DNA of 10,512 nt, from the NCBI GenBank assembly GCA_019634245.1, contig JAHQVR010000177.1:1-10512 (forward strand), given 5' to 3'. Positions within the stretch are counted from its first letter, which is position 1. The number at the start of each line of letters is the position of its first letter. This document shows positions 1 to 6,669 of the stretch, in pieces. The position numbers and the translations under genes are program-made. This DNA is from Gammaproteobacteria bacterium. GTDB taxonomy: Bacteria > Pseudomonadota > Gammaproteobacteria > Granulosicoccales > Granulosicoccaceae. The notes beneath the pieces were generated by a model. The model was given only the letters and a program-made list of their open reading frames with translations, was not told the DNA's origin and ran no database searches.

Positions 1-757
<757 letters not shown>

Positions 758-874
758 AAGACGTGCTTTTAACAAAGAATTGACATATATTCTCTAACTT
801 ATTGATAGAAGGCATGTTTTGAGGTGCGTTTCAAAGCGGTTCATGATGCTGGTTTGCGTCCCTACATTCGGAAA

Positions 875-1144
875 ATGAGAGCACTGACACTGGCACTAGG
901 CATCACCCTAGGCAGCTTGCAATTTGCACTGTGGGCTGGCGATAAAAACTTTATTGATCTCTACCGTCTGGGTAATGCGGTCGAGCAGCATTCTATCGAT
1001 AATGTTGCCTTGTCGATGAGAAATCAGAAGCTTCTGGCAGAGGTCATAGACCTCAAGCAAGGCGGTGAAACGATCGAAACCCTCGCCCGTTCTGAGCTGG
1101 GTTTAATTAAGGCTGAAGAGACGTTTTACCAGATTATCGATTGA
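875..1144 (+). CDS. ftsB: Cell division protein FtsB
   Basis: FtsB is a small bitopic inner-membrane protein that forms the FtsQ-FtsL-FtsB complex and helps activate septal peptidoglycan synthesis. From the ATG at 875 the protein is 89 residues: a short MRAL start, one membrane segment (about residues 3-22, ending LQFALWAGD), a predicted periplasmic coiled coil (about 35-65), and the conserved end ARSELGLIKAEETFYQII, which parallels the ARNELSM..GETFY motif of E. coli FtsB. An in-frame GTG at 824 would add 17 residues (106 in total) and has AGAAGG at 807-812 upstream, though with long spacing. I prefer 875 because family members normally begin just before the membrane segment. A perfect TTGACA lies at 780-785 between eno and ftsB, but I see no good -10 box for it. 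The usual downstream gene ispD is absent; the next gene is convergent. Confidence 0.93.
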   Translation: MRALTLALGITLGSLQFALWAGDKNFIDLYRLGNAVEQHSIDNVALSMRNQKLLAEVIDLKQGGETIETLARSELGLIKAEETFYQIID

Positions 1145-1258
1145 GTCTCGTTTGTAGATACTGTTATCTGGAAAACTGTAGATTCCAATTTTTACGATTC
1201 CATTTGTGATTAATACGAATAGGCCCAGGGTGGTGAAGGTGGTGAAATCCACCGTTTT

Positions 1259-1291
1259 GTGTTCTCTTAGAAAACAATAGTTTGAGAACAC
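1259..1291. terminator. Inverted repeat between convergent genes, possible bidirectional terminator
   Basis: GTGTTCTC (1259-1266) is perfectly complementary to GAGAACAC (1284-1291). Inside it, AAAC (1272-1275) can pair with GTTT (1280-1283) around an AATA loop, giving a stem of up to 12 pairs with a 5-base bulge. A shorter stem, GGTGG/CCACC (1238-1242 and 1249-1253), followed by GTTTTG, lies just upstream. The site is in the gap between ftsB and the convergent ygfZ, where a shared terminator is expected. No classical long U tract follows on either strand, so the terminator role is inferred from position and structure. Confidence 0.42.
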
Positions 1292-1292
1292 T

Positions 1293-1311
1293 ATCTCGAG
1301 AAGATCTCGAG
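1293..1311. repeat. Short direct and inverted repeat ATCTCGAG-AAG-ATCTCGAG
   Basis: ATCTCGAG occurs at 1293-1300 and again at 1304-1311, separated by AAG. Because CTCGAG is its own reverse complement, the pair can also fold as a 6-bp hairpin with the 5-base loop AAGAT. It ends two bases before the last codon position of the - strand ygfZ gene, so it would lie immediately after the ygfZ stop in that transcript. It may belong to the transcription end region or be chance; there is no T run beside it. Confidence 0.5.
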
Positions 1312-1312
1312 C

Positions 1313-2263
1313 TCATGCGTTCTTCTCCAGCGTAATCGGGTAGGGTGCTTGGATTCGATCTAGCGGAGTCCCAGTTGTGGATCCAATCGCAATGTTCCCA
1401 TTCTCGATGTGCGTTGCGGGTATATTGACGCTAACCGCTGTCTGATCACCCAGCTTCACCGCGTCTACGACAATTCCCGCTTTTTGATCTCCTTTTTCTT
1501 TTGTGAATACGGGGGTTCCGGGACCAATCTCTGCCTGACTTTCACAGTAACCGGTGATCATTCTTTGTTTCAGTTTACCAAGGTATCGGAGCCGGGCTAC
1601 GATTTCTTGACCGGGATAACAGCCTTTGGTGAAACTGACGCCATTGACTAGATCGAGATTCATATGTTGAGGAATCAGCGCTTCGTAAGTTGAGGTGTAA
1701 ATCATCGGTTCGCCAGCGAGAATCTGCGCCAGCTTCCAATAGTCGTGATCAAAGACTTGAACGGTATTTTCATTTGGATTCATTTCACCGCTGCCAGCGA
1801 CGGAGGAGGCAAAGGCGCGCTTTGCGTCAATCGGCCAAATTTCACAACTGTCTTTCAAGCTAAGGTGTTTGCCGCTCGGATCAATTACGCCAAAAATCTG
1901 ATGGCAGGCATCTGGCTTGATATCAACTTTGGCACGCATTTTAAACATCATCAGTCTCTTGCTGAGAGTCTCCGCGAGGTCTTCGGGTAGAAGCAAGATA
2001 TATTCGCTGCTGGTTTTAAGAAGCCACATGACCGCAAGTGCGCGACCTTTCGGATTACAGTATCCCGTCAATTGACAGTCCCCAACTGACATATTCGCCA
2101 TTTGATTGGTAAATTGACTTTGCAGGAATTCAGCTGCGTCTTCCCCGGATACACGAATCGCATGGAACCCTGACAGTTGCGCCATCGCCGGTTGCAGATC
2201 CGTGACAGAACGAGGATTTGCCTTTTTTGTTCTAAACAGGCTTGTCGTGAAGGAAACGTTCAT
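1313..2263 (-). CDS. ygfZ: YgfZ/GcvT-like folate-binding protein (Fe-S cluster maintenance)
   Basis: YgfZ is a cytoplasmic tetrahydrofolate-binding protein related to the aminomethyltransferase GcvT. It helps maintain certain Fe-S enzymes and, in E. coli, affects tRNA methylthiolation. The 316-residue product matches the E. coli length (326). The decisive motif is KGCYPGQEIVAR at residues 213-224, the family signature around a conserved cysteine (Cys215). The N-terminal GcvT-like part shows SGEDAAEFLQSQFTNQM (about 39-55) and a YCNPKGR segment (68-74) corresponding to the family's C.AKG region. The first 26 residues before MAQLSGFHAIRV are poorly conserved, so Met27 is a possible alternative start; neither start has an obvious Shine-Dalgarno sequence. 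The gene is divergent from the SDH cluster. In E. coli ygfZ is likewise divergent from sdhE-ygfX, which supports the assignment and gives a functional link, since complex II carries three Fe-S clusters. Confidence 0.93.
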   Translation of the reverse strand: MNVSFTTSLFRTKKANPRSVTDLQPAMAQLSGFHAIRVSGEDAAEFLQSQFTNQMANMSVGDCQLTGYCNPKGRALAVMWLLKTSSEYILLLPEDLAETLSKRLMMFKMRAKVDIKPDACHQIFGVIDPSGKHLSLKDSCEIWPIDAKRAFASSVAGSGEMNPNENTVQVFDHDYWKLAQILAGEPMIYTSTYEALIPQHMNLDLVNGVSFTKGCYPGQEIVARLRYLGKLKQRMITGYCESQAEIGPGTPVFTKEKGDQKAGIVVDAVKLGDQTAVSVNIPATHIENGNIAIGSTTGTPLDRIQAPYPITLEKNA

Positions 2264-2340
2264 AGGTTAGGCTCAGAGAAGGAAAGACTGATGGTGAGTT
2301 TTTAAGATAACACGCAATTTAAAACAGCTCATGCATCTTA

Positions 2341-2371
2341 TTGAAAATAATGTAGGGTTATCGGGTTTAAT
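2341..2371 (+). promoter_or_regulatory. Candidate sigma-70 promoter for the SDHAF4-like gene
   Basis: TTGAAA at 2341-2346 differs from the -35 consensus at one base, and TTTAAT at 2366-2371 differs from the -10 consensus at one base. The 19-base spacer is longer than the preferred 17. Transcription would start near 2378, leaving a leader of about 50 bases before the ATG at 2432. The site lies in the 168-base intergenic region between divergent ygfZ and the SDH cluster. That region contains no other gene I can support. Confidence 0.3.
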
Positions 2372-2431
2372 TTCCAATACAAAGTACCACAACGATAAGC
2401 TACGCATTCACTTTTAGCGGCGGTATTGAAA

Positions 2432-2671
2432 ATGACTCGATCTATCCCTCCCATTCAGGTTTGTTCAGAGGAAGATGAAACTGGTGGTCACTCAGAGAGC
2501 CCTGTTACCAAATCCGGTCACGAGAGCTCGTCTTCTGGTAAATCCGGTGTTCAAGGACAAGAAAGAAAGCAGCTGGAGCAAAAAGACGGGCAAGAAATTG
2601 GTGGTAGAAAAGGGCCAGACCCCACGCGCTATGGGGATTGGGAGAAGAACGGCAGGTGTATTGATTTTTAG
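2432..2671 (+). CDS. DUF1674 protein, SDHAF4-like succinate dehydrogenase assembly factor
   Basis: The C-terminus, IGGRKGPDPTRYGDWEKN then GRCIDF (about residues 56-79), is the hallmark of the DUF1674 family. It closely resembles the end of human SDHAF4 (GPEPTRYGDWERKGRCIDF). SDHAF4 and yeast Sdh8 bind flavinylated SdhA before it joins SdhB and protect the free flavoprotein. The product is 79 residues from the ATG at 2432; a TTG at 2426 would add two. Residues 1-55 are low-complexity, rich in Ser, Gly, Glu, Gln and Lys, and probably disordered. There is no signal peptide or membrane segment, so it should be cytosolic, where SdhA matures. It lies 198 bases upstream of sdhC in the same direction, which strongly supports a role in complex II assembly. 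An overlapping frame at 2475-2690 shows no family similarity and is a shadow. Family assignment is near certain; the function in this organism is inferred. Confidence 0.92.
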   Translation: MTRSIPPIQVCSEEDETGGHSESPVTKSGHESSSSGKSGVQGQERKQLEQKDGQEIGGRKGPDPTRYGDWEKNGRCIDF

Positions 2672-2748
2672 TGCTGATCATTCCCTTTAAGACTAACGTA
2701 CTACTATGTATGGGCTAGCATGGAATGGGATTAACTTCGCTCCTGACT

Positions 2749-2754
2749 TATAAT
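2749..2754 (+). promoter_or_regulatory. Candidate -10 box upstream of sdhC
   Basis: A perfect TATAAT lies at 2749-2754, between the SDHAF4-like gene and sdhC. No good -35 box sits 16-18 bases upstream (TGGGAT at 2726-2731 is poor), and there is no TGn extension, so an activator or a chance match must be considered. If used, it would give a leader of about 110 bases (roughly 2761-2869) ahead of the TTG start of sdhC, with small hairpin options such as CGAG-CTTT-CTCG (2763-2774) or CACGA/TCGTG (2761-2765 with 2780-2784), which are mutually exclusive. Confidence 0.4.
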
Positions 2755-2869
2755 AGCCGACACGAGCTTTCTCGCATTTTCGTGGTGCCGGGCTTTGTAC
2801 TGGCCTGCATTGACTAATAAAAGTGAGATCGACTAATCCGATTTCTGAACGCGACTACGAGTAAAAACC

Positions 2870-3241
2870 TTGGCCAATCCAAATCGTCCACTATCGCCAC
2901 ATTTGCAGGTTTATAAACCTCAGCTTACATCGGTGCTCTCAATTCTGCATCGCGCGACCGGAATTATCCTGGCATTAGGCTCTTTACTAATAGCCTGGTG
3001 GTTCTGGTCGATAATGGGCGGTACCAATAGCTACGAATCCGCATATGGATTCTTTAACTCATGGTTTGGTCACATTCTGATGTTTTTGTGGACCCTTTGC
3101 ATGTTTTATCACTTATGTAACGGTATTCGGCATTTGATCTGGGACGCAGGAATGGCTCTTGAGATTGAACAGGCCTATTTGGCTGGGAAAATTGTGGTCG
3201 GTGCTGCGATCGTTCTGACTCTGTTGGCCTGGATTTTCTAA
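2870..3241 (+). CDS. sdhC: Succinate dehydrogenase cytochrome b556 subunit
   Basis: SdhC is one of the two membrane anchors of complex II, binding heme b and ubiquinone. The 123-residue product shows RPLSPHLQVYKPQLTSVLSI, then LHRATG with the quinone-site Ser (24) and Arg (28). Three membrane segments lie at about 30-48, 65-84 and 105-122, and YHLCNGIRHLIWD contains the expected heme-ligand histidine (His81, equivalent to E. coli His84). The start is TTG at 2870: the frame has a TGA at 2846-2848 and no ATG or GTG between it and the conserved N-terminus, so TTG is the only reasonable initiator. I see no strong Shine-Dalgarno sequence. The N-terminal HLQVYKPQLTSVLSILHR form resembles the alphaproteobacterial and mitochondrial type more than the E. 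coli form. It is the first gene of sdhCDAB. Confidence 0.96.
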   Translation: MANPNRPLSPHLQVYKPQLTSVLSILHRATGIILALGSLLIAWWFWSIMGGTNSYESAYGFFNSWFGHILMFLWTLCMFYHLCNGIRHLIWDAGMALEIEQAYLAGKIVVGAAIVLTLLAWIF

Positions 3242-3331
3242 ATGCAGCAGAGCAAGTATTCACCATTCTCAGAGCGCATGTCCATCATATCTAGTGGTAT
3301 ATGCTTTCATCTAAGACGAACCGAACAATGA
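3242..3331 (+). CDS. Putative 29-residue bridging micro-ORF between sdhC and sdhD
   Basis: An ATG directly abuts the sdhC stop codon (TAAATG, 3239-3244) and opens a 29-codon frame, MQQSKYSPFSERMSIISS and onward, whose TGA (3329-3331) overlaps the likely sdhD start in an ATGA junction. It has no Shine-Dalgarno sequence of its own, as expected if ribosomes ending sdhC reinitiate. I recognise no family; the peptide is hydrophilic with one Cys and a basic C-terminal end (HLRRTEQ). The most likely role, if any, is to carry ribosomes across the 86-base gap to sdhD. Chance openness of a 90-base stretch is a real alternative. Confidence 0.3.
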   Translation: MQQSKYSPFSERMSIISSGICFHLRRTEQ

Positions 3332-3714
3332 GTCAAAATAACAATCTAAGAAATCCGTTAGCTAGGGTAAAAGGCTTGGGCGCATCCGGCCAGGGTTCAC
3401 ATCATTGGTGGGTGCAGCGACTCTCAGCGATTGCGTTGATTCCACTTTCCCTTTGGTTTGTTTTTTCGATCGTAAATAAAATAGATGCGGATCATGCGAC
3501 CGTTCTCGCTTGGGTGTCGTCCCCTGGTATCGCAGTCATGCTTCTACTGTATTTGATGTTCATGTTTTTTCATGCGCAACTGGGTTTGCAAGTGGTGATT
3601 GAAGACTATGTACACAACGAATCTGCCAAAATGATTGCGATCCTTCTGGTGAAGGCGATTTCCGTCCTGGCGGCAGTGGCTTCACTGTTCGCGGTATTGC
3701 GCATCGCGTTGTAG
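3328..3714 (+). CDS. sdhD: Succinate dehydrogenase hydrophobic membrane anchor subunit
   Basis: SdhD pairs with SdhC to hold heme b and form the ubiquinone pocket of complex II. From ATG 3328 it is 128 residues, beginning MSQNNNLRNPLARVKGLGASG and followed by SHHWWVQR. Three membrane helices lie at about 31-49, 65-91 and 99-128. FFHAQLGLQVVIEDYVH carries the heme-ligand histidine (His82, equivalent to E. coli His71) and the Asp93-Tyr94 pair near the quinone site. An in-frame ATG at 3301 would add nine residues; neither start has a clear Shine-Dalgarno sequence. I prefer 3328 because the family usually begins close to the NPL.RV.GLG motif and because 3328 overlaps the end of the preceding micro-ORF. 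The NPLARVKGLG and HHWW motifs are of the alphaproteobacterial type. sdhA follows after 57 bases. Confidence 0.94.
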   Translation: MSQNNNLRNPLARVKGLGASGQGSHHWWVQRLSAIALIPLSLWFVFSIVNKIDADHATVLAWVSSPGIAVMLLLYLMFMFFHAQLGLQVVIEDYVHNESAKMIAILLVKAISVLAAVASLFAVLRIAL

Positions 3715-3760
3715 CTAGCACTGAAACCGCGTTTATCTTGCCAAATTTACTGATTTTTTT

Positions 3761-3766
3761 TAGGAG
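3761..3766 (+). promoter_or_regulatory. Ribosome binding site fixing the GTG start of sdhA
   Basis: TAGGAG lies five bases before the GTG at 3772 and follows a run of eight T residues. The spacing supports GTG as the true sdhA initiator; no in-frame ATG lies nearby. Confidence 0.75.
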
Positions 3767-3771
3767 TACAA

Positions 3772-5568
3772 GTGACAGCTACTGACACTTATTCAATCGT
3801 AGACCACCAGTATGATGTGGTGGTAGTAGGCGCTGGCGGGGCCGGTTTGCGCGCCACTTTCGGCATGGCCGTAGAGGGGCTGAGCACTGCCTGTATCACC
3901 AAACTATTTCCCACTAGAAGCCATACCGTGGCCGCGCAAGGTGGAATGAGCGCAGCGCTTGGAAATAATGGCGAAGATGACTGGCGTTGGCATATGTACG
4001 ACACTGTCAAGGGATCAGACTGGCTGGGTGATCAGGATGCTATTGAGTATATGTGCCGGGAGGCGCCCGATGCGGTGATTGAGCTAGAGCACTATGGGGT
4101 ACCGTTCTCCAGAACACCGGAAGGAAAAATCTATCAGCGGGCGTTTGGCGGCATGACCACGCACTTTGGAGAAGGCCAGGCGCAACGCACTTGCGCGGCA
4201 GCTGACCGCACTGGTCATGCGATTTTGCATACACTCTATCAACAATCCCTGAAGCATAAAGCCGAGTTCTTTATTGAGTATTTTGCCCTTGATCTCATTA
4301 TGGAAGAGGGGGAATGCAAAGGCGTGCTAGCCTGGGATCTGGATAAGGGTGAATTGCATCGGTTTTCTGCCAAGCTGATCGTATTGGCGACTGGCGGCTA
4401 TGGTCGTAGCTACTTTTCAGCCACATCGGCCCATAGTTGCACCGGCGATGGTGGCGGTATGGCACTGCGAGCGGGGCTACCTTTGCAGGATATGGAATTT
4501 ACCCAGTTTCATCCAACGGGCATCTATGGAGCCGGTTGCTTAATCACTGAAGGAGCGAGAGGCGAAGGGGGATATTTAACCAACTCCAAGGGAGAACGCT
4601 TTATGGAGCGTTACGCTCCCAATGCCAAAGATCTAGCTTCACGAGATGTTGTGAGCCGTTCCATGACGATGGAAATTCGCGATGGGCTCGGAGTGGGGGA
4701 TGAGGGTGATCATATTCATTTGCATCTGGAACACCTTGGCCCAGAAGTACTCGCAGAACGTCTACCCGGCATATCAGAATCAGCGCGGATATTTGCTGGG
4801 GTGGATGTTACCAAGCAACCGATACCGGTCTTACCTACCGTGCATTACAACATGGGAGGCATACAGACCAATATTCACGGTGAGGTGGTGACATTGAAAG
4901 ACGGTAATCCCGAGACGGTGGTGCCGGGGCTCATGGCTATTGGTGAAGCGGCCTGTGTCTCCGTTCATGGCGCTAACCGACTGGGTTCAAATTCGTTGTT
5001 AGATATCGTGGTTTTCGGGCGAGCGGCCGCGAAGAGAGCCCGCGAGCTGATTACCCCGGATACTGGACGCGTGCGGCTCAAACCCGAAGCCGGTGAGGAG
5101 GCTATCGCTCATTTCGACGCGGTGCGTCATGCCGCTGGCAGCATCCCAACAGCAGAGATCCGGCTGGAAATGCAAAAAACGATGCAAAATTATTGCGCCG
5201 TTTTTCGCACGGGCGATGTGATGCGCGAGGGAATTGAAAAGCTGAACGAAATTGCTTCCCAATTTGCTGACGTAAAGGTTACTGATCGGTCGATGGTTTG
5301 GAACACTGATCTGGTTGAGACTCTGGAGCTTGAGAATCTATTGCTACAGGCGAAGGTGTCAATTTATTCGGCGGAGAATCGTCAGGAGAGCAGAGGAGCC
5401 CATGCAAGAGAGGATTTTCCGGATCGAGACGACGAGAACTGGATGAAACATACTTTGGCGTGGCAGTCAGATATGGATGCCGAGCCGGTAATCGACTATC
5501 GCCCTGTTCATAACTGGACGTTGACGGATGAAGTTGATTACATTGAACCCAAGAAAAGAGTGTACTAG
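3772..5568 (+). CDS. sdhA: Succinate dehydrogenase flavoprotein subunit
   Basis: SdhA oxidises succinate to fumarate and passes electrons through covalent FAD to SdhB; it is cytosolic and docked on the membrane anchors. The 598-residue length fits the family (588 in E. coli). Visible features are the Rossmann motif [12 protein letters not shown] (17-28); the flavinylation site [10 protein letters not shown] with His51; [20 protein letters not shown] (129-148); His247 in [12 protein letters not shown]; the proton-shuttle Arg291 in [10 protein letters not shown]; His358 in [10 protein letters not shown]; and Arg403 in [13 protein letters not shown]. These are the substrate and catalytic residues known in SdhA. 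The C-terminal domain carries [21 protein letters not shown] and all motifs are intact. Wording such as [20 protein letters not shown] resembles the alphaproteobacterial/mitochondrial form. The start is GTG with a good ribosome site. SdhE and the SDHAF4-like protein encoded nearby are expected to act on this subunit. Confidence 0.99.
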   Translation: MTATDTYSIVDHQYDVVVVGAGGAGLRATFGMAVEGLSTACITKLFPTRSHTVAAQGGMSAALGNNGEDDWRWHMYDTVKGSDWLGDQDAIEYMCREAPDAVIELEHYGVPFSRTPEGKIYQRAFGGMTTHFGEGQAQRTCAAADRTGHAILHTLYQQSLKHKAEFFIEYFALDLIMEEGECKGVLAWDLDKGELHRFSAKLIVLATGGYGRSYFSATSAHSCTGDGGGMALRAGLPLQDMEFTQFHPTGIYGAGCLITEGARGEGGYLTNSKGERFMERYAPNAKDLASRDVVSRSMTMEIRDGLGVGDEGDHIHLHLEHLGPEVLAERLPGISESARIFAGVDVTKQPIPVLPTVHYNMGGIQTNIHGEVVTLKDGNPETVVPGLMAIGEAACVSVHGANRLGSNSLLDIVVFGRAAAKRARELITPDTGRVRLKPEAGEEAIAHFDAVRHAAGSIPTAEIRLEMQKTMQNYCAVFRTGDVMREGIEKLNEIASQFADVKVTDRSMVWNTDLVETLELENLLLQAKVSIYSAENRQESRGAHAREDFPDRDDENWMKHTLAWQSDMDAEPVIDYRPVHNWTLTDEVDYIEPKKRVY

Positions 5569-5570
5569 AC

Positions 5571-6344
5571 ATGGCAGAATTTTCTTTACCGGCTAATTCA
5601 CGCATCGGTCAGGGCAAATTACACAAGGACGCAACCAGTGTCCGTGTTAGAAATGTGCAGGTCTACCGGTGGAATCCTGACGATGGACAAAACCCCAAAA
5701 TTGACACCTATCAGGTAGATATGAACGCATGCGGTCCAATGGTACTGGACGTCATCACACATATTAAAAACAATATTGATAGTACCCTGACCTTCCGTCG
5801 ATCCTGCCGTGAAGGAATTTGCGGTTCTTGCGCTATGAATATTAACGGTGTGAACACTTTGGCGTGTACCATGGCAAGTGCTGATATAGAAGGCGACATC
5901 AAAATTTATCCGTTGCCGCATATGTCTGTGATCAAAGACCTGGTGCCAGACTTAAATAATTTTTATGCGCAGTATGCCTCGATTAAACCCTGGTTACAGT
6001 CAGATAGCCCCGCACCAGATGCAGAGCGGTTACAGTCGGAGGAGGACCGATCAAAACTAGATGGTTTGTATGAGTGCATTTTATGTGCATGCTGCTCGAC
6101 AAGTTGCCCGAGCTATTGGTGGAACAGTGATAAGTATCTTGGGCCAGCGGCGCTGTTGCAGGCCCATCGCTGGATTTCCGATAGTCGCGACGATGCAACC
6201 GGAGAAAGACTGGACGAGCTGGATGACGCATTCAAGCTTTATCGCTGTCATACGATCATGAATTGCACGAATACCTGCCCGAAAGGCTTGAACCCGGCGA
6301 AGGCGATTTCTGAAATCAAAGCCACAATCGTTAGTAGAAAATAA
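5571..6344 (+). CDS. sdhB: Succinate dehydrogenase iron-sulfur subunit
   Basis: SdhB relays electrons from FAD to quinone through three Fe-S clusters. The 257-residue product has the [2Fe-2S] ligands Cys79, Cys84, Cys87 and Cys99 in [13 protein letters not shown] and TLACT. The C-terminal ferredoxin-like domain has [16 protein letters not shown] (169-184) and [20 protein letters not shown] (225-243), which supply the [4Fe-4S] and [3Fe-4S] ligands. It is about 20 residues longer than E. coli SdhB; the extra N-terminal segment [16 protein letters not shown] and [17 protein letters not shown] match the alphaproteobacterial/mitochondrial type. The ATG lies two bases after the sdhA stop, so translation is probably coupled. 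sdhE follows four bases after the stop. Confidence 0.99.
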   Translation: MAEFSLPANSRIGQGKLHKDATSVRVRNVQVYRWNPDDGQNPKIDTYQVDMNACGPMVLDVITHIKNNIDSTLTFRRSCREGICGSCAMNINGVNTLACTMASADIEGDIKIYPLPHMSVIKDLVPDLNNFYAQYASIKPWLQSDSPAPDAERLQSEEDRSKLDGLYECILCACCSTSCPSYWWNSDKYLGPAALLQAHRWISDSRDDATGERLDELDDAFKLYRCHTIMNCTNTCPKGLNPAKAISEIKATIVSRK

Positions 6345-6348
6345 ACTG

Positions 6349-6606
6349 TTGGCAGCACACCGGAATCAGGAGGATTCACTCAAAAAGCTGCTGTGGCGTT
6401 GTCGTCGCGGCACCAAAGAATTGGATATACTGCTGACTCGGTTTGTTGAGCAAAAATATGCCTTGCTCTCTGATCGAGAAAAATCAAATTTCGATTTGCT
6501 GCTCGAAACCCAGGATCCACTGCTAACGGAATGGCTCTGTTTTGATACAGTGCCACCTGAAAAATTAGCGCCGATAGTTGAGCAAATTAGAACGATGAAC
6601 CGTTAA
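6349..6606 (+). CDS. sdhE: SdhE, FAD assembly factor (SDHAF2 family)
   Basis: SdhE promotes covalent attachment of FAD to SdhA and is the bacterial homologue of mitochondrial SDHAF2/Sdh5. The 85-residue product carries the signature WRCRRGTKELDILL (RGxxE, residues 17-30), then YALLSDREKSNFDLLLETQDPLLTEWL (about 37-63), matching E. coli SdhE closely in length and order. The start is TTG at 6349, four bases after the sdhB stop. No ATG or GTG exists in frame between the end of sdhB and the conserved core, so TTG is the best choice. There is no clear Shine-Dalgarno sequence, so initiation probably depends on coupling to sdhB. Placement directly after sdhB makes co-expression with its substrate SdhA very likely. 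In enterobacteria sdhE lies away from the sdh genes, beside ygfX, and ygfX is present here too. Confidence 0.95.
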   Translation: MAAHRNQEDSLKKLLWRCRRGTKELDILLTRFVEQKYALLSDREKSNFDLLLETQDPLLTEWLCFDTVPPEKLAPIVEQIRTMNR

Positions 6607-6623
6607 GGTTCAAGTAGCGATAG

Positions 6624-6651
6624 TCGAGGGAAGTTCACTTCCCCTCATCGA
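6624..6651 (+). other. Stem-loop between sdhE and the ygfX-like gene
   Basis: GGGAAG (6628-6633) pairs with CTTCCC (6638-6643) around a TTCA loop. Outer TCGA (6624-6627) can pair with TCGA (6648-6651) if CTCA is bulged. It falls in the 63-base gap after sdhE. No T run follows, so it is not a classical intrinsic terminator; it could limit readthrough, stabilise the upstream mRNA or be a processing site. A strong ribosome binding site begins six bases after it. Confidence 0.5.
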
Positions 6652-6669
6652 ACGACAAGGAGGTCGTGG

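Noticed and set aside
780..807. Possible ftsB promoter with a perfect TTGACA at 780-785
   Set aside because: No acceptable -10 hexamer lies 15-19 bases downstream (TTGATA and TGATAG are poor), so I could not support it as a promoter.
2331..2417. 28-codon ORF upstream of the SDHAF4-like gene
   Set aside because: No ribosome site, no recognisable similarity, and it overlaps the candidate promoter; such length is common by chance in AT-rich DNA.
2475..2690. 71-codon + strand frame overlapping the SDHAF4-like gene
   Set aside because: The other frame carries the unmistakable DUF1674 C-terminus; this one shows no family pattern.
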